Assembly (NCBI GenBank): GCA_030442055.1 | Contig: JAUJEB010000001.1 | Coordinates: 2,666,001-2,730,000, forward strand | Source of the DNA: Agaribacillus aureus | GTDB lineage: Bacteria > Bacteroidota > Bacteroidia > Cytophagales > Cyclobacteriaceae | Length of the DNA stretch: 64,000 nt | Direction of reading: 5' to 3' | Part shown: positions 51,678 through 62,175 of the stretch, in pieces | Position numbering within the stretch: the first letter of the stretch is position 1 | How the letters are laid out: the number at the start of each line of letters is the position of its first letter | Program-made: the position numbers and the translations under genes | The notes under the pieces: generated by a model | Told to the model about the DNA's origin: nothing | Database searches by the model: none | What the model saw: only the letters and a program-made list of their open reading frames with translations

Positions 51678-53225
51678 TTATTTCCCGGACAAATAGGCAG
51701 CGGCTTTTCTTTTTCTAAACCTAAATAAATAGGTATTAGGGTTTTTCAAGGCCTTCACACCCCCAAAAAATTGGGGATAGGCCTTTATCGTAGGAATCAG
51801 ATATTTCTCCGTGGAAATGTAACCAAGTTGTTCTACTATAACATAATCTACATTCCTGTCAACCAATCCCTGAAGCATCTCATTATGCTTGGTTGTGTAT
51901 GGATATTTACATCCGTAAGACCTGGCATACAAATAAAATAACGAGGGTTTTCGGGAGCTAACCACTACATTACCCTGTGGATGCTTTTCACGGATGAATG
52001 TGCCCAACTGAAAGTAATTGCTAAAGCTGGCCGACAGTTTTTTGCTGTTTTCTACTTTCAACGCCTTTATTTTAGGCATCTGGGCCACGCAGGATACAAT
52101 AAATACAGCAAGCAATATCCTGGGATGAAGATTCAGTTTTTTAGTCGCCAATTCCAGCAAATAAATTAACCCGCCATAAAACCCCAGCAGTAATATCGGA
52201 ATGATGACGACCACGTATCTATTATAGCTAGCCGCACTCCATAACCCGATAATTGATACGCTCAGCATTATATACGCCAGGAATAGGAAGGCATAGTTTT
52301 TCATTTTTATGATAAACCCGGTTCCCATAATAGCCAAAATAATCAACGCCACTACCCATAGCTGTGGGCTGTCATGATGATTTTGTTGATAGTTAATAAA
52401 ATTGAACAAAGAATCAGGTATGGCCTTTACAAACAACATCCTCCAGGTTTCGAAGAAGCGATAAACCAACTCCTCCAATCCGATACTCCCCTGCTCCGGC
52501 CGCCATTGGTTTTTCACCATAATCTGGTTTAAATACCTTGAGCCCGACAAGTCTAGCGCCCTGTTTCTTAACATCCATGGCAGAGAGCATAGTGTTGACA
52601 GGAACGAGAAAAAAGCGGCATGATACCATTGTCTCTTCAGCAGGTAAAACAAAAGTATGGCTATCATAAGCGCCAGCCCTTGTGTCCTGATATGCCATAG
52701 AAAACAAACGGAAAATACCAGCGCATAGAATGAAAGACTCTTAAAAGGATTCTTTTTTGTTTCAGCCGTTATCAGCCAGATGGAAAGCATAGAAAAAAAG
52801 ATAAAGGAAGCTTCACTCATCATCAGCGTACTTATTCTTAGTAAATAAAAATTAGTTACACATAGTACACCTATAAAAAATGCCTGTAAACTTGTTACAA
52901 ACTTTCTGGCTACAAAAAAAAGAAAAACGACGGCGCCGAATAAAAAGAACAAGTTGGCTATTTTTTGTATCAACACCCCTTTATTAAAAAACATAATAAC
53001 CGCCATCAGCAAAGGGTAGCCCGGCGGGAAGCTATTGGTTGCCGGTTTTCCGGCTTCCAGCAAATTACTGTAGCCATGGCCCTGATTAATGGATAAACCC
53101 AGCAGATAATAGGTGGCGTTATCACCTAAAACCGCGATATTCTTTTTAAAAATCTGCAAAAAGATAAGGCCCGAGAAGACCAGCATAATCAACAGCAAAA
53201 AAATTATCTTCTTTCTCTCTTTCAC
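51678..53225 (-). CDS. GT39-type membrane glycosyltransferase (ArnT-like)
   Basis: A 515-aa polytopic membrane protein of the GT-C fold, with about eleven helices and a periplasmic C-terminal segment. The first extracellular loop has the Asp-containing [20 protein letters not shown] (about 33-52) expected of the catalytic Asp region in lipid-linked sugar transferases, and [16 protein letters not shown] follows. It would transfer a sugar from a polyprenyl phosphate in the periplasm. The start overlaps the FAD gene by 4 bp, so both make a glycan-modifying unit. Acceptor unknown. Confidence 0.75.
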   Translation of the reverse strand: MKERKKIIFLLLIMLVFSGLIFLQIFKKNIAVLGDNATYYLLGLSINQGHGYSNLLEAGKPATNSFPPGYPLLMAVIMFFNKGVLIQKIANLFFLFGAVVFLFFVARKFVTSLQAFFIGVLCVTNFYLLRISTLMMSEASFIFFSMLSIWLITAETKKNPFKSLSFYALVFSVCFLWHIRTQGLALMIAILLFYLLKRQWYHAAFFSFLSTLCSLPWMLRNRALDLSGSRYLNQIMVKNQWRPEQGSIGLEELVYRFFETWRMLFVKAIPDSLFNFINYQQNHHDSPQLWVVALIILAIMGTGFIIKMKNYAFLFLAYIMLSVSIIGLWSAASYNRYVVVIIPILLLGFYGGLIYLLELATKKLNLHPRILLAVFIVSCVAQMPKIKALKVENSKKLSASFSNYFQLGTFIREKHPQGNVVVSSRKPSLFYLYARSYGCKYPYTTKHNEMLQGLVDRNVDYVIVEQLGYISTEKYLIPTIKAYPQFFGGVKALKNPNTYLFRFRKRKAAAYLSGK

Positions 53226-54796
53226 TGTATGTCTTTTTCTTCGTGGTACGCCTCCTCTGTATTTACCTCCCAGATATTCGATTTATCAGATATCCCCTTA
53301 GCCAGGTTATCGACGGCTACAATGGCGGTCAACATGGAGTGATCCTGATTATTATACTTATGCATGCCATTTCTACCGAGTAAAAACAAATTTTCATACT
53401 GGGAAATATAATTCACCACCCTGGGCATGTCCTGGTAGGTTCCAAAATAGGCCGGATATGCCTTTGGCTCTCTGATAACCGTGCCATCACCCGCATCTCT
53501 TTCATCGATAATTTTAATCTTATGCAATTCAAAAATACCGTATTTGATCAAAGCCGCATCACTTAAACGCCACAGATCGTCACCTTCATTGCAAAAATAC
53601 TCCAGTCCCAGCCAAAGCTTCGAACGGTCAGCAACCATGTGGGGGCTCCAGTTATTGAATATTTGCAGCCGGCCCAGCCTGACATCTTTTTCCTGAATGT
53701 AGATCCAATTGTCCTTCAAATGGTTGTACTTCCCATCCCGGTTATGCACCAGGATCCCTACTGTAATAAAATCCCTGTAAACCAGCCCCTCGGTAATTTT
53801 TAAAATTTCTTTGGGTATTTTTTTTGCATCCAAACTGCGAAAGAGATCTTTAACAGGCATGGTGGAGAAAAAATAGTCTCCTTTAAAAGATTGGGGAACG
53901 GCCTGTACAGTAGCAGTGGTTTTTACTTCTGTTATGGATTTTGTGTCATTTTGTGAAATAGCACATACCTCCTGGTTTAAATGAATTTCACCGCCTTTTT
54001 CAATAATCATTTCGGCTACCGTCTCCCACATTTGACCGGGCCCCAACTTTGGATAAAGAAAGCGCTCGATCAATGAGGTCTCTACCGGTTTTTGTTGGAT
54101 AGTCGCACCTTTAGCCGGCAATAGATTTCTAAGTCCCTGTACCAGCACTTTTTTAAGCGATAGCCCTTTTATTCTTTGCCTGCCCCATTCCGCACTGATT
54201 TGGGAACATGGCAGACCCCATACCTTTTGTGTATAATCTTTGAAAAAAGTGGTATAAAGTTCACTGCCGAATCTATTCACCAAAAAATCCTCCATGGATC
54301 TTTCCTCTTTTCTGGGATACAAGGCAGCACGCAAATAGCTGACTACGATTTTAGTCATGCGTAAAATGCCTATGTTCCTGAAGAAGGAAAAATCTATCAT
54401 CAGGGGATACTTGTAAAATTTGCGGGAAAAATATATTCTGGATAGCCGGTCTCTAACCAACATTACCTTATCATTCGATGCGGTAAATCCATTACTCCCG
54501 GCCTTTACATCAATTTCCTTTTTTTTTCGGTGATAGGTAATTGTCAAAGGTGAAACAGCGGTTTGTTCAATGGCTAGGATATCCTGCCACCAATCCATCA
54601 CAACGTCTGATTTGGAGAAAAAGCGGTGTCCACCAATATCAATTTTGTTTCCTTTATAATTTTCAGTTCTGGATATCCCTCCGATATGCGAACTTTTTTC
54701 CAGGATCACGGGCTTAATATCTGTTTTCCGTAATAACTCCAAAGCGCAGGTTAACCCCGCTGGGCCCGCCCCAATAATAATTGCTATTTTCCGCAT
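53222..54796 (-). CDS. FAD/NAD(P)-binding protein, UDP-galactopyranose mutase/amine-oxidase-like
   Basis: A 524-aa flavoprotein. The N-terminal Rossmann motif [12 protein letters not shown] (9-20) and [20 protein letters not shown] (about 37-56) place it among the UGM and protoporphyrinogen-oxidase-like family. Further on, [14 protein letters not shown] (about 305-318) and the C-terminal [17 protein letters not shown] close the FAD site. It is coupled to the GT39-like gene by a 4-bp overlap, suggesting a sugar-modification reaction. A galactofuranose-type mutase is not established: the usual UGM substrate arginines cannot be located with certainty. Confidence 0.7.
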   Translation of the reverse strand: MRKIAIIIGAGPAGLTCALELLRKTDIKPVILEKSSHIGGISRTENYKGNKIDIGGHRFFSKSDVVMDWWQDILAIEQTAVSPLTITYHRKKKEIDVKAGSNGFTASNDKVMLVRDRLSRIYFSRKFYKYPLMIDFSFFRNIGILRMTKIVVSYLRAALYPRKEERSMEDFLVNRFGSELYTTFFKDYTQKVWGLPCSQISAEWGRQRIKGLSLKKVLVQGLRNLLPAKGATIQQKPVETSLIERFLYPKLGPGQMWETVAEMIIEKGGEIHLNQEVCAISQNDTKSITEVKTTATVQAVPQSFKGDYFFSTMPVKDLFRSLDAKKIPKEILKITEGLVYRDFITVGILVHNRDGKYNHLKDNWIYIQEKDVRLGRLQIFNNWSPHMVADRSKLWLGLEYFCNEGDDLWRLSDAALIKYGIFELHKIKIIDERDAGDGTVIREPKAYPAYFGTYQDMPRVVNYISQYENLFLLGRNGMHKYNNQDHSMLTAIVAVDNLAKGISDKSNIWEVNTEEAYHEEKDIQ

Positions 54797-55048
54797 CTTT
54801 TAAAAAAATTCATCCCTGAAATAGCGCCTGCCAGTAAACATGCTCCTTGCTTTCAAGGATAAAAAAGTAGTTTATTATGCTTAGTCAGTCGGAGGCTTAA
54901 AAAGGTTGCGCCACGATGGAAAATGTGATGATAAAATAGACGGAATACCGTAAAGTGAGCCAGGAGCTACACTTGGATTTTAGCGGGAAACAAGATGGAG
55001 GAATTTAGCACAAGATAAGTGCCCAATCTTTCGATTAGCTATAAAAAA

Positions 55049-55939
55049 TCAATTCTCTCCTGCGTTGAAGAGCTTTTGTTTCTCTTCCTTGGTCAGGCTT
55101 TCATAACCGGAGGCGTTGATTTTATCAAGAATTGCATCAATTTCATCCTGGGAGGCAGCGCTTTTCCCTTTAGGCGATGACTTTTTTGACGCCTTTTTCC
55201 CGCTTTTGCGTTTGTAACTCACCTTTATATTGGATTGTTTTACAAAAAAGCTTTTGAAAAATGTACCCAGCGCATTAAGCCACCCTCCCAAATCCCTGCC
55301 CTTTTGCATTTGGGAAATGTAAAAGTATCCTATAAACGCTCCGGCTAAATGGGCTACCTCGCCACCTACGTTGTGTCCTTTCAATCCGATCAGCGCCAAA
55401 AAAATCTGGATACCTACTATATATTTAATTTTCACCGGTCCGATAAAAAACAAGTGAAACGAAAAATCAGGCAGCAGGGTGGCTGCAGCGGTAGAGACCG
55501 CAAATACCGCAGCCGAAGCGCCGAGTGCGTAACCGCCACTTAATTCGGCAAATTTTGGCACCAGGTTAAATAGGATCAGAACGGAAATACTTCCGGCCAG
55601 GCCTCCGAGAATATAGAGGTTAATGAGCTTGGTATTCCCGAGATATTCAAAAATCAGCTTTCCAAACCAATAGAAAAATATCATGTTCCAGAATATATGA
55701 CCGAATCCTTCATGGGTATAGAAGGACGTCACCAAAGTCCAGGGTTTTAAAATTACCTCGTCAAATTTTGTTGGTAAAATGATATTTTGAATAATAAAAC
55801 TTGCGGTGGATTGGCTCGCGAAAAGCTGGACAAGATTAACTATAATGAATACCAGGGCATTTATTATAATAATTCTTTGCAAACCATTATTTGGTCTGTT
55901 CCACGCATATCGAAAATCGTCCACAATACTCTTAAACAT
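55049..55939 (-). CDS. Rhomboid-family intramembrane protease, C-terminal basic tail
   Basis: A 296-aa rhomboid with six helices. The catalytic serine is in YALGASAAVFAV (about residue 141) and the histidine in EVAHLAGAFIGY. After the helices, residues 240-296 form a Lys/Ser-rich tail (KSGKKASKKSSPKGKSAASQ) on the cytoplasmic side. A second rhomboid gene lies 18 bp upstream on the same strand, and mutL precedes that. Both serine and histidine are kept, so it is likely active. Substrates are unknown. Confidence 0.85.
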   Translation of the reverse strand: MFKSIVDDFRYAWNRPNNGLQRIIIINALVFIIVNLVQLFASQSTASFIIQNIILPTKFDEVILKPWTLVTSFYTHEGFGHIFWNMIFFYWFGKLIFEYLGNTKLINLYILGGLAGSISVLILFNLVPKFAELSGGYALGASAAVFAVSTAAATLLPDFSFHLFFIGPVKIKYIVGIQIFLALIGLKGHNVGGEVAHLAGAFIGYFYISQMQKGRDLGGWLNALGTFFKSFFVKQSNIKVSYKRKSGKKASKKSSPKGKSAASQDEIDAILDKINASGYESLTKEEKQKLFNAGEN

Positions 55940-55957
55940 GTCTAAATCTCCTCTTGC

Positions 55958-56755
55958 TTAATAAAACTTTGTCCTGTCTTTATTCCAAATTTTGATGATA
56001 ACAATCCCCACGAGCATACCACCAAGATGTGCATAATGTGCCACATTGTCTCCCGGCGTCCGGTGTAAAGCTCCAAAGATAGCCATGCCACCCAGGATGA
56101 GCGCCATGTATTTGATCTTAATAGGAATAGGAGGGATTAAAAGCATCACCTGAGTATTTGGAAACAATAATCCGGCGGCCATTAACAGGCCAAAAATAGC
56201 ACCGGAAGCCCCCAGCATCCCACTGTCTCTGATTAAGGTTGTCAAATCTCTCACCTGTGTAACAGCAATTTCTTTTAGTTGCTCGGAATCGGGCTTTTCA
56301 TCAAAATTTTCTGCCAGATTCACCAGTCCGGTACTTCCCTGGTATCCTGGGAAATGATCCCTGAGGAAACTTAAAAAACCCTCAGGGGTGGGCTGTTCAA
56401 TAAACTCGTCAGCATCCCGGGATGTGCCGTTAAACTCCACCCAATTAACGGCTGCATACAATATCCCTGCGCCTATACCAGTGATCAAATAATATTGCAG
56501 GAATCTGCTGCTATTCCAAAAATTTTCCAACAAGGGGCCAAACACGATCAACCCGATCATATTAAAAAGCAAATGTGAAAAATTTGCATGCAGAAACATA
56601 TAAGTAAATAGTTGGTAAGGCTCAAATTTAGGTGAATGGAATCCGTAAAACGAAAATAGCTCGCTCACATCAATTTTCAATATCCAACTTAACAAATGTA
56701 CTCCTACATTAATGATAAGCAAATTTTTCACCATAGGAGTCAACCTTCCAAACAT
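55958..56755 (-). CDS. Rhomboid-family intramembrane serine protease
   Basis: A 265-aa rhomboid with six to seven helices. The catalytic serine is in GMLGASGAIFGLL and the His in VAHYAHLGGMLVG. An insertion of about 70 residues between helices 3 and 4 (about 115-180), rich in charged residues, sets it apart from its neighbour at 55049. The two share only the core, so they are old paralogues rather than a recent duplication. It starts 11 bp downstream of mutL. Confidence 0.85.
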   Translation of the reverse strand: MFGRLTPMVKNLLIINVGVHLLSWILKIDVSELFSFYGFHSPKFEPYQLFTYMFLHANFSHLLFNMIGLIVFGPLLENFWNSSRFLQYYLITGIGAGILYAAVNWVEFNGTSRDADEFIEQPTPEGFLSFLRDHFPGYQGSTGLVNLAENFDEKPDSEQLKEIAVTQVRDLTTLIRDSGMLGASGAIFGLLMAAGLLFPNTQVMLLIPPIPIKIKYMALILGGMAIFGALHRTPGDNVAHYAHLGGMLVGIVIIKIWNKDRTKFY

Positions 56756-56766
56756 ATATATAAATT

Positions 56767-58620
56767 TTATTTACGAAAAAAGTTAGCTATGCTCTCCAAA
56801 CTTACTACAGAAAACGTTAATTGTCCAGCAGGAGCATAATTTGGGTTTTTGCAGGCAAATAACTGGTCAATCAGGGCACTCATTTCATCCGCACTTAATT
56901 TTTGCCCTGATTTGATGCAGGAACGCCTGGCGATGGACCTGGCCATGTTTTCCGCCGTTCCTAAAGATAAATCATTTTTATTTTTCTTGAACTGTTCGAT
57001 AAACCCTTCAAACAAAGCTTTTTCATTACCATTGCTTACTTCAGCAGGGCCGCCGTTAATGACGATACTGTTTTTTCCAAATACATTAAAATCAAAACCC
57101 AGCGATTTAATTTCCTGCGCCAGCTCCATCACCAATACAAAATCCGAAGGACTTAATTCAATGGTTTGAGGAAAGAGGTATTGCTGCGAGGTACCACATT
57201 TTTTTTCCAGCGCATCAATGTATTTTTCGTAAAGTATTCTTTCATGGGCCGTTTCCTGATTGATCAGAATAATACCTGACTTGACCTGTGTCAAAATATA
57301 ACGCCCGTGAATCTGCATAATTCCCTGTCCAGAATCGCGCTGTACCATTTGCTTTTCCGGATCAACGGAAAGATCCAGTTGATTGGCGGCGCTTTCAAAA
57401 GTAAGTGTGACCTCTTTTGAGGGAAGCTCATCTGCTTCAAGGTTAAATTCTTTGTTTTCTTTTGGGTTGGGAAACAGCTTTTCCCAATGAGCAAGGTTTG
57501 AGCTTTCCTTTGATGCCTCTTTATACTGCTTGTAATTGTAATCCGATCCCAAAACATTGTCATAGGTGAGCGTTTTGGATGTTTTATTCTGAAAATTGGT
57601 ATCCTGATCAAAATCTAGGGCAGGCGTGACATTGTGCGTTCCGAGGGCTTGTTTAACAACTGAGCGGATAATGGCATACATAGTCCGTTCATCGTCAAAC
57701 TTTATTTCAGTTTTAGTAGGATGAACATTAATATCGATTCGCTTTGGGTCGATTTCAATGAATAACACATAAAACGGATAAGTTTTCTCCTGCAACAATC
57801 CTTCAAAAGCCGTACTCACCGCGTGATTAAGATAATTGTTTTTGATGTACCGGTTATTTACAAAGAAAAACTGCTCTCCCCGAGTCTTCTTGGCAAATTC
57901 GGGTTTGCCGATATAGCCGGTAACTTTAATATCTGTTGTTTCTTCCTCGCATGCCACCAGCTGTTGGCGGTAATTTTTTCCAAATAAATTAACAATCCTT
58001 TGGCTTAATTTACTGGCCGGCAAATGATAAACTTCCAAATCATTTTGAGTCAACTGAAAGGAAGTATCCGTATTGGCCAATGATATCCTCACAAATTCAT
58101 CCAACAGGTGCCTTAACTCCACGGGGTTTGATTTCAAAAAATTTCTCCGCGCCGGAACGTTAAAAAATAAATTTTTAACACATACTGACGTACCAACCTG
58201 ACAAGAAACCGGCTCCTGCTTCTTTAGGGTGGAGCCATCTATTTGTAAAAAGACGCCTAATTCATCTTCTGCTGCCCTGGTTTTCAGTTCCACCTGCCCT
58301 ACGGCAGCTATGGAAGCCATGGCCTCACCCCTAAACCCCATGGTTTTGATAGAAAATAAGTCTTCCGACTTTCTTATTTTTGAGGTTGCATGCCTTTCAA
58401 AGCACATCCTGGCGTCATTTTCTGACATTCCTTTGCCATTGTCGATAACCTGAACCATCGACTTACCGGCATCTTTAACAATTACTTTTATATCACTGCT
58501 TCCCGCATCGATCGCGTTTTCCAGTAATTCCTTCAATACCGAGGCAGGGCGTTGCACTACCTCTCCGGCAGCAATTTGGTTAGCTATTGAGTCCGGAAGC
58601 AGTTGAATGATATCTGACAT
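56767..58620 (-). CDS. mutL: DNA mismatch repair protein MutL
   Basis: A 617-aa GHKL-ATPase. Motif I ELLENAIDAG (31-40), DNGKGM (60-65) and TMGFRGEAMA (93-102) give the ATP site. In the C-terminal dimerisation part the endonuclease signature of other MutL proteins (DQHA followed by E residues) is read as NQETAHERILYE (about residue 450). The later CPHGRP-like site reads NYAPAGQLTF, so the metal-dependent nicking centre appears degenerate. It lies after a small membrane-protein gene (6 bp upstream) and before the rhomboid genes. Confidence 0.92.
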   Translation of the reverse strand: MSDIIQLLPDSIANQIAAGEVVQRPASVLKELLENAIDAGSSDIKVIVKDAGKSMVQVIDNGKGMSENDARMCFERHATSKIRKSEDLFSIKTMGFRGEAMASIAAVGQVELKTRAAEDELGVFLQIDGSTLKKQEPVSCQVGTSVCVKNLFFNVPARRNFLKSNPVELRHLLDEFVRISLANTDTSFQLTQNDLEVYHLPASKLSQRIVNLFGKNYRQQLVACEEETTDIKVTGYIGKPEFAKKTRGEQFFFVNNRYIKNNYLNHAVSTAFEGLLQEKTYPFYVLFIEIDPKRIDINVHPTKTEIKFDDERTMYAIIRSVVKQALGTHNVTPALDFDQDTNFQNKTSKTLTYDNVLGSDYNYKQYKEASKESSNLAHWEKLFPNPKENKEFNLEADELPSKEVTLTFESAANQLDLSVDPEKQMVQRDSGQGIMQIHGRYILTQVKSGIILINQETAHERILYEKYIDALEKKCGTSQQYLFPQTIELSPSDFVLVMELAQEIKSLGFDFNVFGKNSIVINGGPAEVSNGNEKALFEGFIEQFKKNKNDLSLGTAENMARSIARRSCIKSGQKLSADEMSALIDQLFACKNPNYAPAGQLTFSVVSLESIANFFRK

Positions 58621-58626
58621 AAACTA

Positions 58627-58971
58627 TTACCTTCGTTTCATCCCCTTTTTCATTCTGAAATATACATAAACCGGAATTAAGAGAAAGAAAATATACAAAA
58701 AGTCTTTACCGAAATAAACATAACCGCCCAGCGCACCGATGATCCCCAAAAAAATCAATAACCTTAAAAATCCCGTATTAGATTCACGCGTAACTTTTCT
58801 TTCAAAAGAACCACGAATATATGACTGATAATTTCCTAATTTAGAGTTGTTTAATTCGTTTTTGATTTTTTCCGTTCGCATTTCAATATCCTCCTTGATG
58901 GGATCGTAATAGCGAGGGGTGATATGAAATCTTTTATACTTGGGGACACGGATAAATTGAGGAAATTTCAT
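58627..58971 (-). CDS. Small conserved membrane protein upstream of mutL
   Basis: A 114-aa protein with a basic N-terminal half (MKFPQFIRVPKYKRFHITPRY) and two close hydrophobic segments, GFLRLLIFLGIIGALGGYVYF and LYIFFLLIPVYVYF, ending in Lys/Arg. The frame extends 14 codons further upstream, but the second Met (58971) begins the more plausible MKFPQF start. I recall similar proteins beside mutL in other Bacteroidota, which is knowledge and not checked. Function unknown; co-transcribed with mutL. Confidence 0.6.
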   Translation of the reverse strand: MKFPQFIRVPKYKRFHITPRYYDPIKEDIEMRTEKIKNELNNSKLGNYQSYIRGSFERKVTRESNTGFLRLLIFLGIIGALGGYVYFGKDFLYIFFLLIPVYVYFRMKKGMKRR

Positions 58972-59147
58972 CAGTTTAGAGTTTTGTGCTGTATGGTCGG
59001 TAAGATGAAACACGCCATTAATTTTAATCTGGCATATTTATTGAATCTACCAAGGTAAAATTGATGATTGTTTCATATGATTAAACGAATCACTACGTTA
59101 CAAAAATAAATTTTATTTTTATCTTATCATAAACTGGTAACGGCCAT

Positions 59148-62084
59148 ATGATTAAAAAAGTTTTTATATTACTCGTCCTCCTGGTTGGTACAAACATCCA
59201 TCTCAACGCTCAAACTGAGGTGGAAAATGCAGACGATATTTCCGGTGAAAGATGGGTGGATAGCGTCTATAACAACTTATCAGACAAACAGAAAATCGCC
59301 CAAATGTTTATGGTTGCCGCCTACTCCAACCTGAACGAGTCCCACTATCAAAAGCTGGAAGCCCTTATCAAAGAATACAACATCGGCGGGTTGCTTTTTA
59401 TGCAAGGCGGGCCCGGACGGCAAATAAACCTCGTCAATCGTTATCAAAAGGCTGCACCTACGCCATTGTTGATTGGTATGGACCTCGAATATGGTTTAGC
59501 CATGCGGCTGGATAGCACCATTGCTTTCCCAAAACAGATGACACTGGGGGCGATTAAAAATGAACAATATATTTACAATTTAGGAGCGGAAATCGCCCGG
59601 CAATGCAAATTAATTGGTGTCCACGTAAACTTCGCACCTGTGCTGGATATTAACAGCAACCCCAACAATCCTGTGATTGGGCTCCGCTCATTCGGTGAAG
59701 ATAAAAGAGAAGTAGCAGAAAAGGGAAAAGCTTTTATGCAAGGATTGCAGGACAACGGGATCATCGCCAATGCCAAGCATTTTCCCGGTCATGGAGACAC
59801 GGACAAAGATTCACACTATTCGTTACCGGTAATTAATCATGATCTCCGGCGATTGCATAAGATGGAGCTCTACCCCTTTAAATCACTAATGGACCAGGGC
59901 TTAATGAGTACCATGATCGCCCACATGCACATTCCCACCATCGACTCTACCAAAAACCTTCCTTCTACCCTTTCCAAAAAACTGGTTACCGGATTATTGA
60001 AGGAGTCTATGCAATTTGAAGGGTTAATATTTACCGATGCCCTCAACATGAGGGCTGTCACACGGTATTTTCCGCCGACAGAGGTAAATCTTATGGCGGT
60101 CGAAGCCGGCAATGACATGTTGCTGTTTCCGGAGAATGTCCCGGAAAGTATAGCAGCTATTCTTAAAAACATTGAAAATGGCACCATTTCCTGGCAAAGA
60201 ATTGAAGCCAGCGTCAAAAAGATCCTGCGGGCCAAATACTGGGCCGGGCTACACCAGTTCACACCCCTGGATCATCGCTATATCCTTGACAAGCTCAATA
60301 CGCCAATGGCCGACCTGTTGAATCAGAAGCTCTACGAAAAGTCAGTGACGATCGCAAAAAATGTAAGCGGTATCCTGCCAATCCGTAACCTGGAGACACA
60401 ATCTTTTGCTTCGCTGAGCATTGGCAGTAAGCCCGGTAATCTATTCCAAAAAACTTTGAGCAAGTACGTCAACTTTAAACACCACCATGTCTCAAGCCGC
60501 GAGCGGGACATCGATAAATATGATCAACTATTCCATCAGCTGAAAAACTACAAAACTGTAGTGGTAGGTGTTCATGATATCTTTAATTCAGCAAGAAAAA
60601 ATTACGGGACCAACGAGGTTTATCTCAACTTCCTCAACAGGCTGCAAAAAGTCACCGAGGTAATCGTCGTGGTATTTGGCAATCCTTACAGCTTGCGTTT
60701 TTTTGATGAAATGGGACATGTAATTTGTACCTATGAAGAAAATAAGTACAGCCACAAAATTGCCCCGCAGATCATTTTTGGTGCGCTGGCGTCGCGCGGC
60801 CATTTGCCGGTTACTGCCTCGGAAGAGATGAGTGTTCATCTCGGTGTGGAAACCAAGCCGCTTGGCCGACTGGGCTATTCGCTTCCCGAAGATGTAGGTC
60901 TGGACTCAGAGGTTTTGAAACGAATTGATATCATTGCCGAAGAGGCAATTACCGACAAAGCAACCCCCGGATGCCAGATTTTGGTAGCAAAAAACGGGGC
61001 GGTGGTTTATGAGAAATCCTATGGTTATTTGACCTATGAAAAACAACAGGCCGTTACCAATGAGATTATATACGACCTGGCCTCCCTGACCAAGGTAGTA
61101 GCCACTTTGCAATCCATCATGTTTTTATATGACCAGGGATTGCTTGATGTTAACCAGAAAGCCTCCCATTATCTACACGATTTAAAAGGGACCAATAAGG
61201 AAGACATGATCATCAAAGACATTTTGATGCACCAGGCCGGGCTATTGACATTTATTCCCTTCTGGGTAAAAACTGTGGATGAGCAGGGGTTAAAAAAGGA
61301 AATATATAACAGTGCAGGCAGTCCACCTTATGAAATAGAAATTACCCCCGAAATTTACGGATTACATAGCCTCCAGGATTCCGTATGGCATTGGATAAAA
61401 TCTTCTGACCTGAGACCCTTAAAAAAATACAGGGACAAATACGATTACAAATACAGTGACTTAGGCTTTTTCATTTTGCACCGGTTAGCAGAAAAGTTAC
61501 TAAACCAAAGAATGGATGAATTCCTGGTGCAAAACTTCTACCAACCACTGGGTATGAATTTTTTGAGCTACCAACCGTTGAAAAAGTTGAACAGAAGAAT
61601 TATCGCTCCAACGGAATATGACAATTATTTCCGTAACTCCCTGATTCATGGCACCGTACATGATCCGGCGGCGGCAATGATAGGCGGTATAGCTGGCCAT
61701 GCAGGCGTGTTTGGCAATGCCAATGATATTGCCAAGCTGCTGCAAATGAATCTACAGGATGGGATTTACGGAGGAACACAGTACTTTCAATCGGGAACCA
61801 TCAATCGATTCACAAAACGTCAGATAAAAGATAACAGACGAGGTTTAGGTTGGGATAAGCCGGAATTAGAGGACGACAACGGGCCCACCTCCCTTCAAAC
61901 CTCTCCCGCCACCTACGGCCACACAGGGTTTACCGGAACCGCCGCCTGGGTTGATCCTGTAAATGATCTCATTTACATATTCCTAAGCAACCGAATTTAT
62001 CCTTCCGCTAATAATTTTAAACTTATCCAAAAAAATATTCGTACAAGAATTCAAGATATTATATACCAGGCTATCGTAAAATAA
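59148..62084 (+). CDS. GH3 beta-N-acetylhexosaminidase fused to a beta-lactamase-like domain
   Basis: A 978-aa exported two-domain enzyme. Signal peptide MIKKVFILLVLLVGT-NIHLNA (1-22). The NagZ-type GH3 domain has KHFPGHGDTDKDSHYSLP (about 209-226) with the catalytic His, and FTDALNMRAV (about 294-303) with the nucleophile Asp. From about residue 590 a serine-hydrolase domain of the class C beta-lactamase fold follows, with SxxK SLTK (646-649), the YSD motif (769-771) and HTGF near the end. It probably trims peptidoglycan glycan and peptide. Such fusions are a Bacteroidota trait. Confidence 0.92.
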   Translation: MIKKVFILLVLLVGTNIHLNAQTEVENADDISGERWVDSVYNNLSDKQKIAQMFMVAAYSNLNESHYQKLEALIKEYNIGGLLFMQGGPGRQINLVNRYQKAAPTPLLIGMDLEYGLAMRLDSTIAFPKQMTLGAIKNEQYIYNLGAEIARQCKLIGVHVNFAPVLDINSNPNNPVIGLRSFGEDKREVAEKGKAFMQGLQDNGIIANAKHFPGHGDTDKDSHYSLPVINHDLRRLHKMELYPFKSLMDQGLMSTMIAHMHIPTIDSTKNLPSTLSKKLVTGLLKESMQFEGLIFTDALNMRAVTRYFPPTEVNLMAVEAGNDMLLFPENVPESIAAILKNIENGTISWQRIEASVKKILRAKYWAGLHQFTPLDHRYILDKLNTPMADLLNQKLYEKSVTIAKNVSGILPIRNLETQSFASLSIGSKPGNLFQKTLSKYVNFKHHHVSSRERDIDKYDQLFHQLKNYKTVVVGVHDIFNSARKNYGTNEVYLNFLNRLQKVTEVIVVVFGNPYSLRFFDEMGHVICTYEENKYSHKIAPQIIFGALASRGHLPVTASEEMSVHLGVETKPLGRLGYSLPEDVGLDSEVLKRIDIIAEEAITDKATPGCQILVAKNGAVVYEKSYGYLTYEKQQAVTNEIIYDLASLTKVVATLQSIMFLYDQGLLDVNQKASHYLHDLKGTNKEDMIIKDILMHQAGLLTFIPFWVKTVDEQGLKKEIYNSAGSPPYEIEITPEIYGLHSLQDSVWHWIKSSDLRPLKKYRDKYDYKYSDLGFFILHRLAEKLLNQRMDEFLVQNFYQPLGMNFLSYQPLKKLNRRIIAPTEYDNYFRNSLIHGTVHDPAAAMIGGIAGHAGVFGNANDIAKLLQMNLQDGIYGGTQYFQSGTINRFTKRQIKDNRRGLGWDKPELEDDNGPTSLQTSPATYGHTGFTGTAAWVDPVNDLIYIFLSNRIYPSANNFKLIQKNIRTRIQDIIYQAIVK

Positions 62085-62100
62085 TATTGAGGGATGTAAA

Positions 62101-62175
62101 ATGGCAGACATTGAAATTCCGGATTTTATGATATTATGGCCCGGACCAAACGACGACTTACAAAATCGGAGATGA
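62101..62175 (+). CDS. Putative 24-codon upstream ORF coupled to bshA
   Basis: Starts ATGGCAGACATTGAA and encodes 24 residues (MADIEIPDFMILWP...), with its TGA stop overlapping the bshA ATG (ATGA). No recognised motif and no terminator. It could set bshA translation by coupling, or be noise; the upstream spacer also contains other short frames. Confidence 0.25.
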   Translation: MADIEIPDFMILWPGPNDDLQNRR

